Positions 1 through 13,044 of a stretch of 64,000 bases of DNA are shown here, in pieces. Source of the DNA: Amylostereum areolatum (lineage: Eukaryota > Basidiomycota > Agaricomycetes > Russulales > Stereaceae); NCBI GenBank assembly GCA_012932865.1, contig SAXG01000073.1, positions 62,001-126,000 on the forward strand, given 5' to 3'. The notes below the pieces were generated by a model. That model was not told the DNA's origin and did not search any database. It saw only the letters and a list, made by a program, of their open reading frames with translations. Both the position numbers and the translations under genes were made by a program. How positions within the stretch are numbered: the first letter of the stretch is position 1; every line of letters starts with the position of its first letter.

Positions 1-1225
1 CTGACCAGTCGACTAGGAGGCCGGACGCCAGTTCGAAGTCGATAACTGCAACCAGCGCCGAAGACTTCAGTGTCCAATGTTCAACGTTCAATCCTTGTAC
101 AATATCTCAGGCCCTGGAAACCTGGTCTATCCATAAAAGCAGACGATAAAATGAACCACGGTTGGAGACTACGAAGCCCCGCCACCGAGGCTGTGAAAAT
201 GTATACTCTCGAGGCGAGTCGAGGGCGGTCAAAATTTGGTGAGTAATCTATCTTTTTGCACATCCAGTTGTTTCCCTCATACTCGTGTCTGTAGATGTGC
301 CCTGCTTTGCGCATGTACCGACGTACCGTGTCTTCAAAGCCCGAATAGCGCATCCGGCATCTCAGATGCCGTGCGTCCGTTTCGTATCATGTCTCCCCAC
401 TGTCCAACAGGTTTGCTATTATAGGAAGACGACGACGGATACCAACGCCATGGTCTATGACCCTCCGGCATTCATCTCGTGGCTACGCGTTCATACCCGG
501 TTTCTGTGTGACCACACACCAAGCATGAGCAGCAGACAAGAACCGCTTCCCTCCCAATGACGTCCCCATTTCTATCCTTTTGATTGCGAAAGCACGTCAC
601 ACCCTCTTCCTTGGCCCTGTCGAAGTCGCCCCTATCCCATCGAGTCGATCATCGATCCTGGCAACCTTCGTCGCCACGTCCCACCTCAACTTGGAACTCT
701 CACCCACCTAAGACTACATCGACCGTGGTCAGATCGGCTGCAGAATCGACCCACAGTCCCAATGGTACGCGAGCGGCACCTTTAACAGAACCAGCTCTCA
801 TCCTCGACGAAACAGACGACCCGGTCGCGAGCCAGTGAATGTTCGCAACGATGAAACACTTATCGAGCGCGATGGTGGAAGAAGGGAAGGCGGGAGGGAT
901 GTCGCCATTGTCGTATACGAGGAGAACGGTCTGGCGGATCAGCAGGAAAGGTCTCGGGAGGTTAGACGAGGGTATCGGGAGCAGTTCGGCAGTGCAGGTA
1001 CTCAGTACTCAGTCTGATCCTACTTAGAACTTCGATGCCCCAGGCTGTCTTTCCGGTTACAACGCTGACCTAGATTGGTTGTGTACAACGTCGTCGACGT
1101 TTACGCCAACCCAACCTGAGCTTTCGTAAAGAGCAACGGTCCAAGTTGGGATCCAAAGCGACTCGGACATATTATGTACATTGAAATTGATTTTCTACTC
1201 TACCGCGAAACCCGCCTCAGCTCTG
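1..1225. other. No gene recognised
   Basis: Only short open frames with no recognisable motif or consistent splice structure. Part of it is presumably the 3' flank of the 7TM gene that ends at 1226. Confidence 0.5.
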
Positions 1226-3110
1226 CTACACGGACACCTTGTGCACCTCCCGCACGTCCTCGTCCTTTCCCTCCAACTCGAAATGCACATCCTTGCCGTC
1301 GAGCGCCTCGCGCGATTGGATGGACACCTCCGAGAGCGGCACCATGGAGATCAAGCCGCTGTCGTTGACGTTGACGTTTTTGTTGTCCCGGGTGGACCGT
1401 CCACGGCGGAGGTGGGAGTCGCTGATGCCCGAGTTGGTGAGCCCGGAGGGAGAGCTGTGGCTGTGCGTGAGGGAGGGGAGTGGGAGGTGAATAGGGCACG
1501 GAGGAGCGGCGAGCGGGATGAGCGTACTCTGCGGAGAAGAAGTTGGTCAGGCCGCGGTACATGCGCGTCGAGCCTATCAACCTATGTTTCCTTGGTTAGC
1601 ACGGCTCGGAACTTCAGGCGGTGGCGGGGTACGTACAGAATCATGACTGCGAGACGGGCGTGGCGGTGAGTTAGCGAGGGGTGTGTGTATATAGGGTGTT
1701 CGACACACATTCGGGGGTCAGCATCATCTGGAGAGCATACAGTCAGAGGACATTTCTTTAAACGACCACTAGAAGCACGTACGAGATTCATCGGATCTGG
1801 GCGACGCAAAGACAGAGGCGCATAAGCACCGGAAGGGATGCCAACTTCGGATGGGTGTACGCACCGTTTAGGTTCAGCGAGATGAAGACCTGTCACCATG
1901 CCGTCAGCCTCCCAATTTTTCTCACATCGACAGACCCGTACTCACAACAGTGGGGACCTCCGCAATCGTCGCCAGCAGAACCCAAAGCAAACCCTATAGG
2001 GATGGCCTATCAGTCCCCAGACGTATCGTGTGGGCCAAGGACGCCTTGCCTGCTTCCACAAGACCTGCCACACCCCATAATTGCGCGCCTCCCGCCACCG
2101 AAGGAGCCCGACGAGCATCATACCCAGCAGCGTCGTGTCGACGACGAGCCCGGCGACGGCGTTGGGAAGGTTCTGAGTCGTCGCGCCGACGGCGCAGGTG
2201 CCTGCGGCGTCGCTCCACTCGGCGCGGGCCTGCCAATGGACGACATGATCCTGGCGTCAGAAGATGTTGCGGTGGAAAGCGTCGGAGAACTCACGACGAT
2301 GAGACCTTGGAAAGACTATAAGTAAATACTTAAAAACGGGGATGTGGATGTGGACATACCGTGGAGAAAGGTGCCCGCGAAGGCGAGGAGAGTCATTGCG
2401 ACGAAGACGATCACGAAGATGTTGCGGTTCCAGACAGCAACCCTGGTGAAGCGTATCACGTCGTGAGATCCTGCCTCAACCTTGAATGGGGTTTAAAAGC
2501 GCCTACACCCGAATACCGATGAGAGAGGAAGCAAGGAAAGTGGCCCCATAGACAAAGAACTGCGCGAAGAGATACGTTAGCGCTCGGCCTCAGACGAGTA
2601 CGAATGGTCACTACGTACATAAACGAAGACCAGCCATGCCTGCAGGAGGAAACGAAAGGTGTAAGCAGGAACTTGCGCGGGTGTGGGGAAAGACCGAAAG
2701 ACCAACCCTGCAGTTGATTTCAACTTGGAGGTCGAAACCGGTGATTATGGTGATCATTGCACCCAGCCCAAAGATCCTGCACATGATATACATCTGCTCG
2801 TGAATCAGACCATGCGGGAGGAGCATAAAATGATACGGCACCCACCCACGGCGTCCAGGTTATTTTTGCCCGCCTGACCAGTTGCCAGTCGTAGTGCAAA
2901 TTCGAAAAGTATTCCCAACTTTTCGAAGCGTGAGCGAGGGAAAAGAAAAACAGGGAGAAGGAAGATACGCACAACCAGACGCCTGCGAGCGCATGCTGGA
3001 GTATGACGAAAGACTCTGCGTGGTATGATGAAGTCAGCATCTCGCACCAACACCGCATGTAACGCACGGTACTGCGAGGCGATGAGCACTGGGTCTTGCC
3101 AGTTGGGCAT
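1226..3110 (-). CDS. 7TM membrane protein, basidiomycete receptor-like family
   Basis: A multi-spanning membrane protein of about 370 aa, read on the minus strand by joining about 15 short exons. The start MPNWQDPVLIASQY is at 3110-3068, and exon junctions keep frame with GT-AG introns. Segments in order: HALAGVWFWEYFSNL, then MCRIFGLGAMITIITGFDL, AWLVFVYFFVYGATFLASSL, RVAVWNRNIFVIVF, a loop RAEWSDAAGTC, LVVDTTLLGMMLVGLLRWRE, GLLWVLLATIAEVPTVVFIS, LNLNDPMNL and GSTRMYRGLTNF. The charged tail ends EDVREVHKVSV. This order (W-E near helix 1, VWNRN, SLNLND, STRMYR) is that of a large Agaricomycete family of predicted 7TM proteins with no established ligand. Several exons are tiny, one of about 11 nt. 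Exact borders of exons 6-7 and 12-13 are my best fit. A sensing role is inferred from topology only. Confidence 0.75.
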
Positions 3111-5198
3111 GGTGGGAAGAGGGCGGAGGAAGCTCGAAGGCGCGGTCGAAAGGCTTCGCGTATATGTGGGCCTCGACTTCGTGGGAGGGGCTTTCCTCGC
3201 GGGTGGTAAGACGTACATAGAACGACTGAAGCGTCTACACAGCGAGGAGTCGAGCGGCAGAAGCACCGCTCACACCCAATAAGAGTTCTATTAGAAAACC
3301 TTAAAAGCTCCGGAAGTTCTTCGTCGGTAATACACAAGCGCTGCACGCACCGCAGTATGGATGGGCATCCACAATGCCGGCACCAGCCAGGGGTGAGTGG
3401 AGATGATGATCTGCGCGTGGCACAAATATGAGTAAACAGCACGTTGTATGTTCAAAAAACGCACCGAGACGTGGAGGAAACGGCATCGATAACGCGGTAT
3501 CCATTCCGTCAAGCGGAAAGATCGAAGCAGGCGGCGATGTGGCCTGCTTCGTCTCGTCCATCGTACCTCCGTCGTGGACCGGCCGACCAGAGCGCGCAAG
3601 AAGATTGCACGAGGACATGAGCACATCGTATTTGTGGAGAGTCTGAGACCACAACGGGATGCACATACCGGTGCCTGCAGAAAAGGCTCGCGCCTACTGG
3701 GTTTACCGCTCGCATGCTTCTCGTATCACCGTGGACAATGCGGATTGCGGTGTGAAGAGAGCATGGAGCCAAGCTAAATCTGGCGTTAATCTCGACGCCA
3801 GGATGCTTCCGTTGGGGCCTTGCTCGACAGCTTCCCCAAGGACGTCGTGGTGGTCGAATCATGATAAGTATCTGTTTGAAGGCGCCGGGCTCGGGTTCGA
3901 CGGAAAAGAAACCCATGGTAGTCGAAAACAGCAAGGTTGTTCTGAGAGCTTCTGAGGCCGATGCTGCCGTATTTGACATGGAAGAACTGTCGGCGCATAT
4001 GGATCATACAGCAGGAAGAGCTCGAAGACACGACCGGGTGGATTATAAGAAAAGCGTGGTTGCTTCAAGATCGATGGAGTCGGAAGAGAGTCGGAAGGGA
4101 CGCGTGATTCCGAATTCCCAGAGTCGCATATTTGTTTATCTTCCCACGGGCTGTATTGTTGCGCTGAGCGTCGACATCGACATCGGCATCTACGAAATTC
4201 TGAATCTCTCGTCTGACTAAACATCGATTCACTGAAAACACCGTTGGAAGCCTTGCTTTCTCCATCTGCTCAACTGTAACCCTGTCGCTCTTCCTCCCGG
4301 ATTTTCCCGCTTTCCAAAGTATCACATCTTCCTCCGCCGACACCCGCCCACTGGGAGTAGCCTACTATCCACAACTGTCGCGGAGATGCCAGGATCCGAA
4401 AACGCAAGAAGGGATACTCTCGCTGTGAAGGGACGGGGCGGCGGCGGCGAACGTGCGCCGAAACGTGTTCTATGCTGGTGCGTATCCTTTCTTCCCGTTC
4501 ACTCTCGACCTGACCTCTCTCCTCCTGATAGTCAACCTCGATCGCTTGCAATTGGCTTGCAACGAGCCTGAGTCGTCGCGTCAGTATGGTCCTCGTTGGC
4601 CATTGACCCGGCCAACCTCACGGCGCGTTTCTATCCGACAGTCCCCGCTGTAACGTCAGCCTTCGCCGACGAAGCTTCCGACAAAGGTGCGTGCGTTCAT
4701 GTGTGTCGCCCCTCTCCTGTTCATATCATCAATGCAGTCATCAAGCCAAAGGGCATAGCTCGTGCTTCGTCTGTGAATTCCGACGACATGCGATATGACG
4801 CACGCCTGGGAACAGTCTACGAGCAGTACAGGCGTAATACGAAGGATCGGAACGTCAAATCGTCCAATGGTTCTCTTGCTTTGGGATGTCATTCCTGACC
4901 CGTACTCGCAGTGATCTCTACCTTGCATCTCTGCCGAGATGCGTTCAGATACGGCCTCGGAAGGTCGCCTTCGGCATCCCTCAAGCTGCCACTGACGACG
5001 GCGTTGCCCGGAGACGACGTCATACTTTTGTTGGGTATCAGTAGGACTAGCATAGACCCGTGCATTGCACTCATTCAAGTAGCAAGGCTGTGGTGATTGT
5101 ATTCAAATAAGCAACAAATAAGCATAACTAAGTACTAAGCATGAAGTGTAGAAGATTCAACTCGCAGTCCGATAGTAGGGAAACTGTAGCCGGGATGC
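3111..5198. other. No gene recognised
   Basis: Several open frames of 60-150 codons overlap on both strands (for example + 3861-4220 and - 4656-5078). None shows a family motif, a good start or consistent introns. It may hold the promoter of the 7TM gene at 1226-3110 and decayed sequence. Confidence 0.4.
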
Positions 5199-6236
5199 CT
5201 ACTGTACGCGGCCGACGTTAGGCAACGTCCCCTGTCCCCGGGGGTCGGTTGCGGTTGCCTAATTTGCGGGTTGTCTCCTGTCCCCGAGGCTGAGTTGCTT
5301 TCCGCTTACCCATGCTTAATTTTCGCAAAAAAAAGGTCAAAAACCCTCAAGAATACGTCACCAGCGGCACCAAGTACGAAATCGACATGAGGTTCGCTCA
5401 TATTGTATTTTGTTTTCTACAAACCGCCGCAGCGCTGCCAGCCTCATGAGCTAATAGGACCCCTGAAATTCCCTATAGAGCATTCATCCCAGGGTGACCT
5501 GTTTTCGGTGGTGCGCTGGGACAGAATTTGGGCCATTTTCGGTGATTTACATGATAGATTTTTTCAAGTCAGCCGTTTTCAGTGGTTCTTAGACTATACA
5601 TATCTAAAAATAGTCTAATTTCCCACGCCTTCGGCGTCGAGGTTTCCAGAGCAGAACTCTCATTTTATGCACAAGCTTGCTATAACATGCCTAGTTTGCT
5701 TCCATAGACCCATGGGAAGCAAAATATGCAAAATACTTGTGATTGGAACTGACAGATCCTTGGCGTGTTCAGATGCTTACCATTTTCGGTGGTGAAGATG
5801 GGACTTCGGACGGGCGGGTTCCTTTTCAGTGGTTCTTAGCTCCAACATGTCGGCCCTACGGGGCCCATTTTCGGTGGAGAGTACCATACATAGGTTCCCA
5901 TAAGGCCCAAATTTTCGGTGGTCCGAGATGAATCATTTATAGGGAATTTCAGGGGTCCTGAGCTAATCAGCACTCAGTGACAAATAAGGTGGTCAGTGTG
6001 CACAAAACCTTGTATTCATATACAGATTCGTGTACAGTGTAATGGGCCAAAGCGTGAGGATGATCACTCGACGCTACATAGGACAGCTTTGGCCCTTTGG
6101 GAGAGCTCACTCACAAGAGGTTGCGTTGCCTAAAGTGGATGTCCCCCGTCCCCGAGGCCGGGTTGCCCTCCTCTACCCGCTCCCACGGTCATGTGACACC
6201 GGTTGCGAGTTGCCAAACTACAGCCGCCTACAGTAG
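5199..6236. mobile_element. Possible older inverted-repeat element hosting a nested insertion
   Basis: The left end begins CTACTGTACGCGGC and the reverse complement of the right end begins CTACTGTAGGCGGC. The match continues imperfectly for about 28 bp (GTTaGGCAAC versus GTTtGGCAAC). Just inside both ends there is a direct repeat of the type TGTCyCCyGTCCCCGAGG (about 5274 and 6142). The 504-bp element at 5456-5959 lies inside. I find no target duplication, so the borders are tentative. No coding capacity is visible. Confidence 0.35.
5456..5959. mobile_element. Non-autonomous TIR element (MITE-like), 504 bp, 8-bp TSD
   Basis: Perfect 22-bp terminal inverted repeats at 5456-5477 and 5938-5959 (outer bases AGGACCCCTGAAATTCCC). 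A perfect 8-bp direct repeat GAGCTAAT flanks the element at 5448-5455 and 5960-5967, the expected target-site duplication. The interior has no gene but carries seven copies of TTTTCRGTGR, all on the + strand: 5502, 5537, 5576, 5783, 5823, 5868 and 5912. Two of these extend to TTTTCAGTGGTTCTTAG. An 8-bp duplication is known for hAT-like and KDZ/Zisupton-like DNA transposons; the TIR does not decide between them. Perfect TIR and TSD suggest a young insertion. Confidence 0.9.
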
Positions 6237-7398
6237 AGGGGTTTGTGACGGTCCCAAATGCTCTCGCTCGTGTCGGGCTCTCTTGGCAATCTGCCATTTC
6301 GATAGCAGAGTGGGTTGTTCTGTTCCTTGAGGGTTCAGAGCTGGAGTCCTTGGGGGCGTAGGAAGCAAGTCGCCGAGGGCCGAGTAGGCCTGCGAATATG
6401 CAATGTCGATGAGGACATATCACCTGTGATATGGATAACAAAAGGATCAGTAAAGCCTTTACTATCACATTGATTGATACTGTATGCACGTACCATCTAT
6501 GAAAGCTCCGTTCGAGGCTTGCTGGTTGGTTGGGTTCTTGCATTATCGTGTCACCTGTCGTTGATTCGGACGTGGACGACACAATACAATGCTGTTGCGG
6601 ACCTTCAGGATCCTGAGGATGTCGTTGTGCTCGCACTCAAGACCGGCGGTGGCCAATGGCGTCAGCCGAGGAAAGCTGTAGACAACAATATAGTAAGCAA
6701 GGACATTGATCAGTTTGTTAAGGTCAGTCATACCTGGACGGCCGTGTTCTCGTTCGCTTGCGAGGAGGTTGAATGGGCACTGTTTCTGGGGGCTGCATCT
6801 TGGACGGAATCAGTGGACCTGCGTTCCTGCTCGGTGCACCGTCCCAATGGCCAGCCAATGTCACCCCCAACTCGCATAGATTCTTCTGCACAAATAGTAC
6901 ATGTCAGTTCGTCTCGCAAGAGAGAAAGAAAATGCGCACATGATCCAGATGAACGCACCGAGATGCACTGGATGCAGATGACAGGGTGTGCTGTACTGTG
7001 TCGTGTCGGGTCGGGTCGTGTCGTACATCACTCGAGCTCGGGACCACCACGCCTCATCCGAGCACCGAGGAAATTTCCCGAAAAATCTCTAGATATATAA
7101 ATAAATCCAATCAGGGGGGGTGGGAGCGACGCGGTCATCGTGACCGAAGCGACAAAACACGTCCATGTTGCTGCACAAACATTGCTTTGGAGGAAAATTG
7201 ATTTGAATTTGTTTTCTGATATACAAAGTAAAAGGTATAAGTAGGGCTGTGCCATGGAGGCTACTTTGACGCTAACGGCGGTGCGTAGAGGTGCCATAGA
7301 GAGTGGGAAGGTATGACGGTGGCCAAGTACGTGGTGGAGGTCAAGACGAAGAGCGACGCGGCGACCCGGCCGACGCGCAAGCCTAGGATGACGCAAGC

Positions 7399-7454
7399 AG
7401 CCACGTGCATTTGTCAACGCGACTTGTCACGCGTCGCGTTACGATGACGTGGCT
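7399..7454. repeat. Nested inverted repeat
   Basis: The outer arms AGCCACGT (7399-7406) and ACGTGGCT (7447-7454) enclose the inner arms AACGCGAC (7416-7423) and GTCGCGTT (7433-7440). All arms pair perfectly, giving a two-step hairpin. A CCAAT sequence lies just downstream, near 7462. Confidence 0.6.
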
Positions 7455-7543
7455 GTTGTCCCACAACCAATCAGAAAGCTCACTTGTCTCGCGGTTTGTG
7501 TCGTGACGTGACGCAGCGCTCCACCGCGTCTCTCTTTGTATTA

Positions 7544-7577
7544 AAGGATGTCTGCGATTATAAACACAGACATCCTT
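7544..7577. repeat. 11-bp perfect inverted repeat
   Basis: AAGGATGTCTG at 7544-7554 and CAGACATCCTT at 7567-7577 pair perfectly around a 12-nt loop. It could be a hairpin, a dyad binding site or a small foldback remnant. No neighbouring gene clarifies it. Confidence 0.6.
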
Positions 7578-8188
7578 CGCTGTGTGTCCTTTTTCCACCA
7601 TGCATTTCCTGGTTCTCAAACACCCATATTTTGTCATGCGTTGTCGCCCATGAATCCACCAATGGATACCCTTATAACTAACCGCTGTAATTGTGATCGA
7701 TACCCTCTTGGTCGAACATTCCCCCGAGCCCGAGTGTCGTCAGTTTGCTTGATTCAGCCCTCAAGAGGTTTTCGATCCTCGAACCCCGGCCTCTTGTCAA
7801 ATATCGAAGGGCGAGTGCCTCAGCGGCCGATATGATGAGAACCTCCGTGTTTTTGCCTGTCTCCATGTACACCGCCAAACGGTTCAAACGTGGCTGTGAC
7901 ATCGCCGCGTCAAATTCGAGACAGGTGGTTGGCCAGCTGGTATCGGTGTGAGGGCCGATGGCCACCGCAACGCCAAGGCATGTGGTATGTATTCGAAATC
8001 ATGTATCAGCCAGCGGGACCCTTGTTACCCGTGCGTGCTACAGACACAAACCCATGCGTCATTTGTCTTAGATATATACATCATTCGTCGGCCAGGGGCG
8101 TACGGCGTTATTTCACTTGGTAGTCGCAAGGCCCGGTTATTACAATTGAACTACTACAAATATATGTAAGGGATCGACACTGTGGACG

Positions 8189-11100
8189 CTAAGTCGAACT
8201 TGAAGGTGTATTGAGTGTATCGCTGATGACGGTGTCGCCACCAGTACGCAGAGTAAATCGTATCCGCGATCCGCCTCCTGTTGCCGTGCGATCGCTTGTA
8301 CCACCTCCCGTTGGATCTTCCACTGCATGCGAGCCATGTTGGGTGTCCTCGATGTCGGCGAGAGCATCGTCTTCATGGGCGCGCTTCCGGGCACGTTTGG
8401 AGGTTCGTTCTTTCAGTGTTTCGCGGAGCTGTGCCGCCAGTTCATCGTGTTTAGCCCGACGTGTTGCCTTATCTGCAAATAATGGGATGGGCATCGTGAG
8501 AGCCCGTGGAAGGATACGTCGCACGAGATGTGAGTTATGCAGAGCGGAGAGGTTGATGATGTAGTTTTCAACAGTGTCGTTGTGCTCGATGAACGATTCT
8601 GTGCGCCCAGACTCCATCCGTTCTTGGAATGTAGAGCGAACACCCGATGCCGTGCACTTCGCCGCACGGCAGTCGTGCTGCACATTGGTTGCAAACGAGA
8701 TGTCCTATGAAACATAAGTACTCCAGACTGAGAGCTGTCCCACTCGAGTACGCGAACGCACCGCGACTTTGACTATGAGCGCCTCATATTCACCGTGGCG
8801 GCGGGTCAGTTGTGGCATGTCAAAGAATGGGTGGCGTTCTGAAGAAACTTGGAATACATCCAGGACAGCGAGAGCGTGATCGCCGTTCTCATGCGCGAGG
8901 ATCTTGAGCACGCGCCCGACGATTGAGGCATCTGGGTTCTAGATTCACTTCAACGAAGGACCCATAGCAGAGGCCGATTCCAAACTTACCACAGGAGAGC
9001 GGGCAAACACCCAAGTGCGGATGGGACACCGGTCGCCGGATTCTGCAGTATCCCATTCGCATCTTGTCCAGCATGACACGATAGGGTCGGAAAAGTCGTG
9101 GGCATTGAGCGCCGTAGACGCGCGGGTATCTCGCCATTGCAAGGACACCGCAGTGCTGGAGGGATCTGCCAACGCAGTGGCGGACCCTCCCCTGCTTGAC
9201 TTGACTGTGCTGAGACAGACGCTTCCTGAGATAAATGGTTTGCCATGAGTACTAGTAGCCTATACATAACGGCTCGCGAGCAGCCCTCATACCTGATTTC
9301 TTCTCGGGTTCGTTGTTGGGAGTCCAACCGAGGTGGTTTTGAAGCAGTGGTTTTTGATGCAGAAATTGTCGAATCCGCGCGCTCGGTTGCACCCATGCAT
9401 TCCCGTGTCCTGTGGGCCACCAACCCCCCGTGACACGATGTTTTAAACCTTCTTGATTGGCAAGTTGACGAGCAATGTCGCGGCTTGGGGAAAGATGGTT
9501 CGAGAATATGGAACACATGCGAAAGATGGCGTTGAAGCATTCGTACAACTCCATGTCGATACCAATCAGAGGTCCAAAGCGGCGGATATCTTCGGGAAGG
9601 TGAGGGAGGAGATGAAGCTTGACCTTCGAGGTGACTTTAGTTGGATCGAGGATCACAAACAGGTCTATGGTGTTTGCGGCTGCAATTTTGACATCGGTCT
9701 GGAAATTCCGAGTCCCCTACAACATCAGTCCTGAGATAGTGAATTACAACGAATACACACCGTGTAACTATCCATGTCGTCGATCTCAGGGGTCCACAGC
9801 AAAGCGGAAAGAACCCCGACCGCTTTCCAAACGGCAAACAACTCAGGGCTAACGAGATCGTGAACATGGAACACCGACGTCTGTCCAACAGTCTTGAGCT
9901 GCCGTCCGATCAGCGAGTTGGCGTACTGCATGATATAATTTGCACGGATTGCTGGAATTGTAAGACCGAGGGTATCCGTTGCTTGCAAGCGAAGAGCGTA
10001 TGTCTTCTTCTTGTCAGGGGACCACGTTGAGTGCGAATAGAACTAGGCATACTTGGTCACACCCAATAGGATGGTGTGAAGGATCTCGACCGGTGTGTCT
10101 TTATTTGGATCGAAACCTACCCTGATATTAGTAGGGTGCGTAGGGTGCCGTGAAGGGAAACGGAGTGCATACCTTTCATACGCAGGTTGGGATTGAAAAT
10201 GGCGGCCTGATTCTTCGTCACCCATTGCATCAACTTCCCGTGGATATCTTCGACGGAAAGCTCGGGATTAGTTCGCTTGAGATCTCGTCCTTGAGCGATG
10301 AGGTCGACGATGAACGGCTGGGTGTATGCATCCTTGACACCCGAACGCAATTGCCGCTCCTCGACTGGTGCAGCGACGCCAGTACACGCTTTGCTGACCT
10401 GCTGGACCACCTCGCGAAGAGTTTCCTCTGCGGTACGAGGTTCTCCAGGCTGTTTTTTACATGGATGTTACTGTGCAGTTTGGACACGGAAAATGTGGGA
10501 CTTGTCGCTGGCTGAATGACTCACATGAAAGAGGGCATCGTACCCATCATTTTCGGCCTTCGCCGCCTGGGTTCCTCCAGCATGGCACTTCCGACAAAAG
10601 CATCCGACATTTCCACCCATATGCGCGGTAAGCTCACTCTGCATCGGGTTATCGGAGGGCTCGGCATTGAGGAAGATCCTGAATTGCACTTGTTGTCCTG
10701 TCAGTGCGTCGTAAACACGCACTGGTTTCGAATGAGTGGATCTGTTCTCATGCGAGTTAGCATCTCTTGAACTCCGAAAGCGAGACGAATGCCAATGAAT
10801 GTTACATACTCTATCATATCTTTGAATGCTTCAATCTGCTCGGTGATGGATGCATTGGGTGACGTTGAGAGAAAGTGCACATGAAATTCTTGCTGCAATA
10901 AACGCCGGGGCAAATTGCGGTGCGCGAAGTACGTATTCCAGTGCTTGTTCCACGACTTTGAACGATTGCCGGAGACATCGTCGCCAAACAGGTCGACAAA
11001 ACTGGAATACATGATGTCACCGTCTGCGAGCGCACGCAAAGGGTTCGGCATGCCTGCGACGGCATCCATGTCTTTTTCTGCGAGATGAGATAAGTACATG

Positions 11101-12746
11101 ACTATTGGCTCGTTCACATCGGACTCTTACCGTGAAACACGGGGACCTTGGCCTGCTCAAGAAGATCCACATAATTCAGACACAAGTCACGGGCACGAAT
11201 AAGGATGGATTGTCCATCTCCATTGCATAACACAGAGATGTTGAGCTAAAAGGGGCTGAATGAACAGCTGTTTCTCGAAATACTGCTAAGAACATGCACT
11301 CACCTGGTGATCCTTCTCGACGCGGTACGCATCCGCGTGGAGCTCGCCCTTTGCCATCACCCATCGAACCGGAAGGACAATCGCCCCTGTATGCAGAGCG
11401 GCCAGTTCACCAATGTAGTAGTGTTGATTTCCGTCGGCATACATAGGGGTCAGCATTGAGACGTCCATGTCAATCCGCCACTTCTCCGCGTGCCACACCT
11501 CCGAAATGGGACCGTCGGGTATCTCTGGATAAAAGCGGAGATGAGGCCGAACCAGCGGGTTTGCATAGTCCTCATATAGATTTCAGTGTCGTTTTCCTGG
11601 GCCAATACCGCCCCCGGCATACAGAACTCACCTTCGCCACAAGAGTCCGGATGTTGTTCATGTAGTACACGTTGCCATGAGTGGACTTGAATTGATGAGT
11701 AGGTACTCCCGAGGACTCGCGTAGAGAGGCTTGAACTTGCCGAAGGTGATAGAGCGAGGGAACATTTCGAACACCGCTCTCCTCGAGCACCCACAAGAAC
11801 ATCTTCATCATCGCGTCCGACAATCGCATTCGGGGAAGGTTATCCAGTATATCCAGCATAAACATCTGAACAGTGTACACTGCGTGAGAACACTGGAAGT
11901 ACCAATAGTAAACCGAGTTTCACCAACCAATTTTGATTCATATGGGAACCAATCATGCTCCGTCGACGGCAGAGGGTACTTGCCATGGGACATCATGCGA
12001 ATACGATCATCTCCATCCATGCGATCCTCCATATCTGGCAGACGATGGTCAGCAATCGAGAAATCACGGTGAACCACGCTATGAGATCACACACGGAGAT
12101 TTTGCAACACATTGGTCAGTGTGTCATCATCGCCGTCTTGCCCATCGTGCACGAACTCTTGCTCAAAAAAAGCACCCGTGTCATTGTTTATCGCACCCAA
12201 TGCACTAGCCGCACGTGAGGCATCCCATAGACCAAAGTCGGAGACGGCTGCGATAAGGCGTGCACACTCGGAGTCGGCGGCTGATTTTGACGAGGGTTGC
12301 GCGGTAAAATCATCGATATTGAATACGTAGTCACGGATAAGATTGTTGAAGCTTGAATCGGGAGGCACATATGAATCTGTTTCCATGGCTGACAGGTCAG
12401 CGAACCCACCCTCGAGGTCAGCAGCGGGCTGTGCATCTATGTTCAACAGCACCTCCACCTCTGCAGCTGATCGGCGGATTGTTTCTTGTATCCGGTGACC
12501 ATCTTTGCGATGTTGGATTGTGTCGTTATGGCTTACGGTCGAAAGATGTGCGGCCATATTCCGACGAAGGATCCAACCCTCAGAAATGGGAAGGCCAGCC
12601 ACCTGAGAACAGACCATGCACCGTGCACGCGTGCGATCCGCAGATTCCTGGACGACTGAAATCAAGTTAACGACCAAAATCTGGGCAAAAAACATGGGTT
12701 ACAGAATGCATTTACTGTCTTTTGGCCAAGTTGTTTTGGGTGGCAT
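8189..12746 (-). CDS. Large intron-bearing transposase-like protein of an Agaricomycete DNA transposon
   Basis: I recognise the motif order of a very common Agaricomycete protein family usually annotated as hypothetical and behaving like a transposon protein. The start [10 protein letters not shown] (12746) is spliced to a zinc-finger-like segment with CMVC and HLSTVSH. Then follow [20 protein letters not shown] (intron 11927-11866), [154 protein letters not shown] and [11 protein letters not shown] basic and then Gly/Thr-rich tail ends at 8189. The exons I checked join in frame through short GT-AG introns, so the gene looks intact. Acid residues in GDDVSGN and ELYEC could be RNase H-fold catalytic residues; that is inference. 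Its partner at 13045 is divergent. Confidence 0.75.
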
Positions 12747-13044
12747 TGCGCGTTGCCACTTTAGATATTTGTGCTTGTTCAATGGTGGCGGGCAGAAGGA
12801 AAGGGCAATTGGAAATTAGCGCGCCGCGTCCAACTCCCAAGGCCGACGCGTCGTTCCACCGTTGACTGTCTCACATTCTTGATCTCCCCTCCACAACCGT
12901 CACCGACGCCATGTGCTGCCCAATGCTGACTGACGCAAAGACCAATTCGCACTCCATCGTGCCCTGGAAATGAAGCATTCAAAAAGCCTCGATAACGGCG
13001 CCTCCAAATCTCAAACATCCCCCAGGCCCCACTTCTTTTCCATC

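Larger units (their letters stand above)
6237..8188. other. No gene recognised; two hairpin repeats inside
   Basis: Frames on both strands (for example + 6474-7100 and - 7028-7417) lack recognisable domains. Two short inverted repeats are listed separately. The region may include the left border of the transposon that encodes the gene ending at 8189, but I could not find a terminal repeat matching the right side. Confidence 0.4.
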
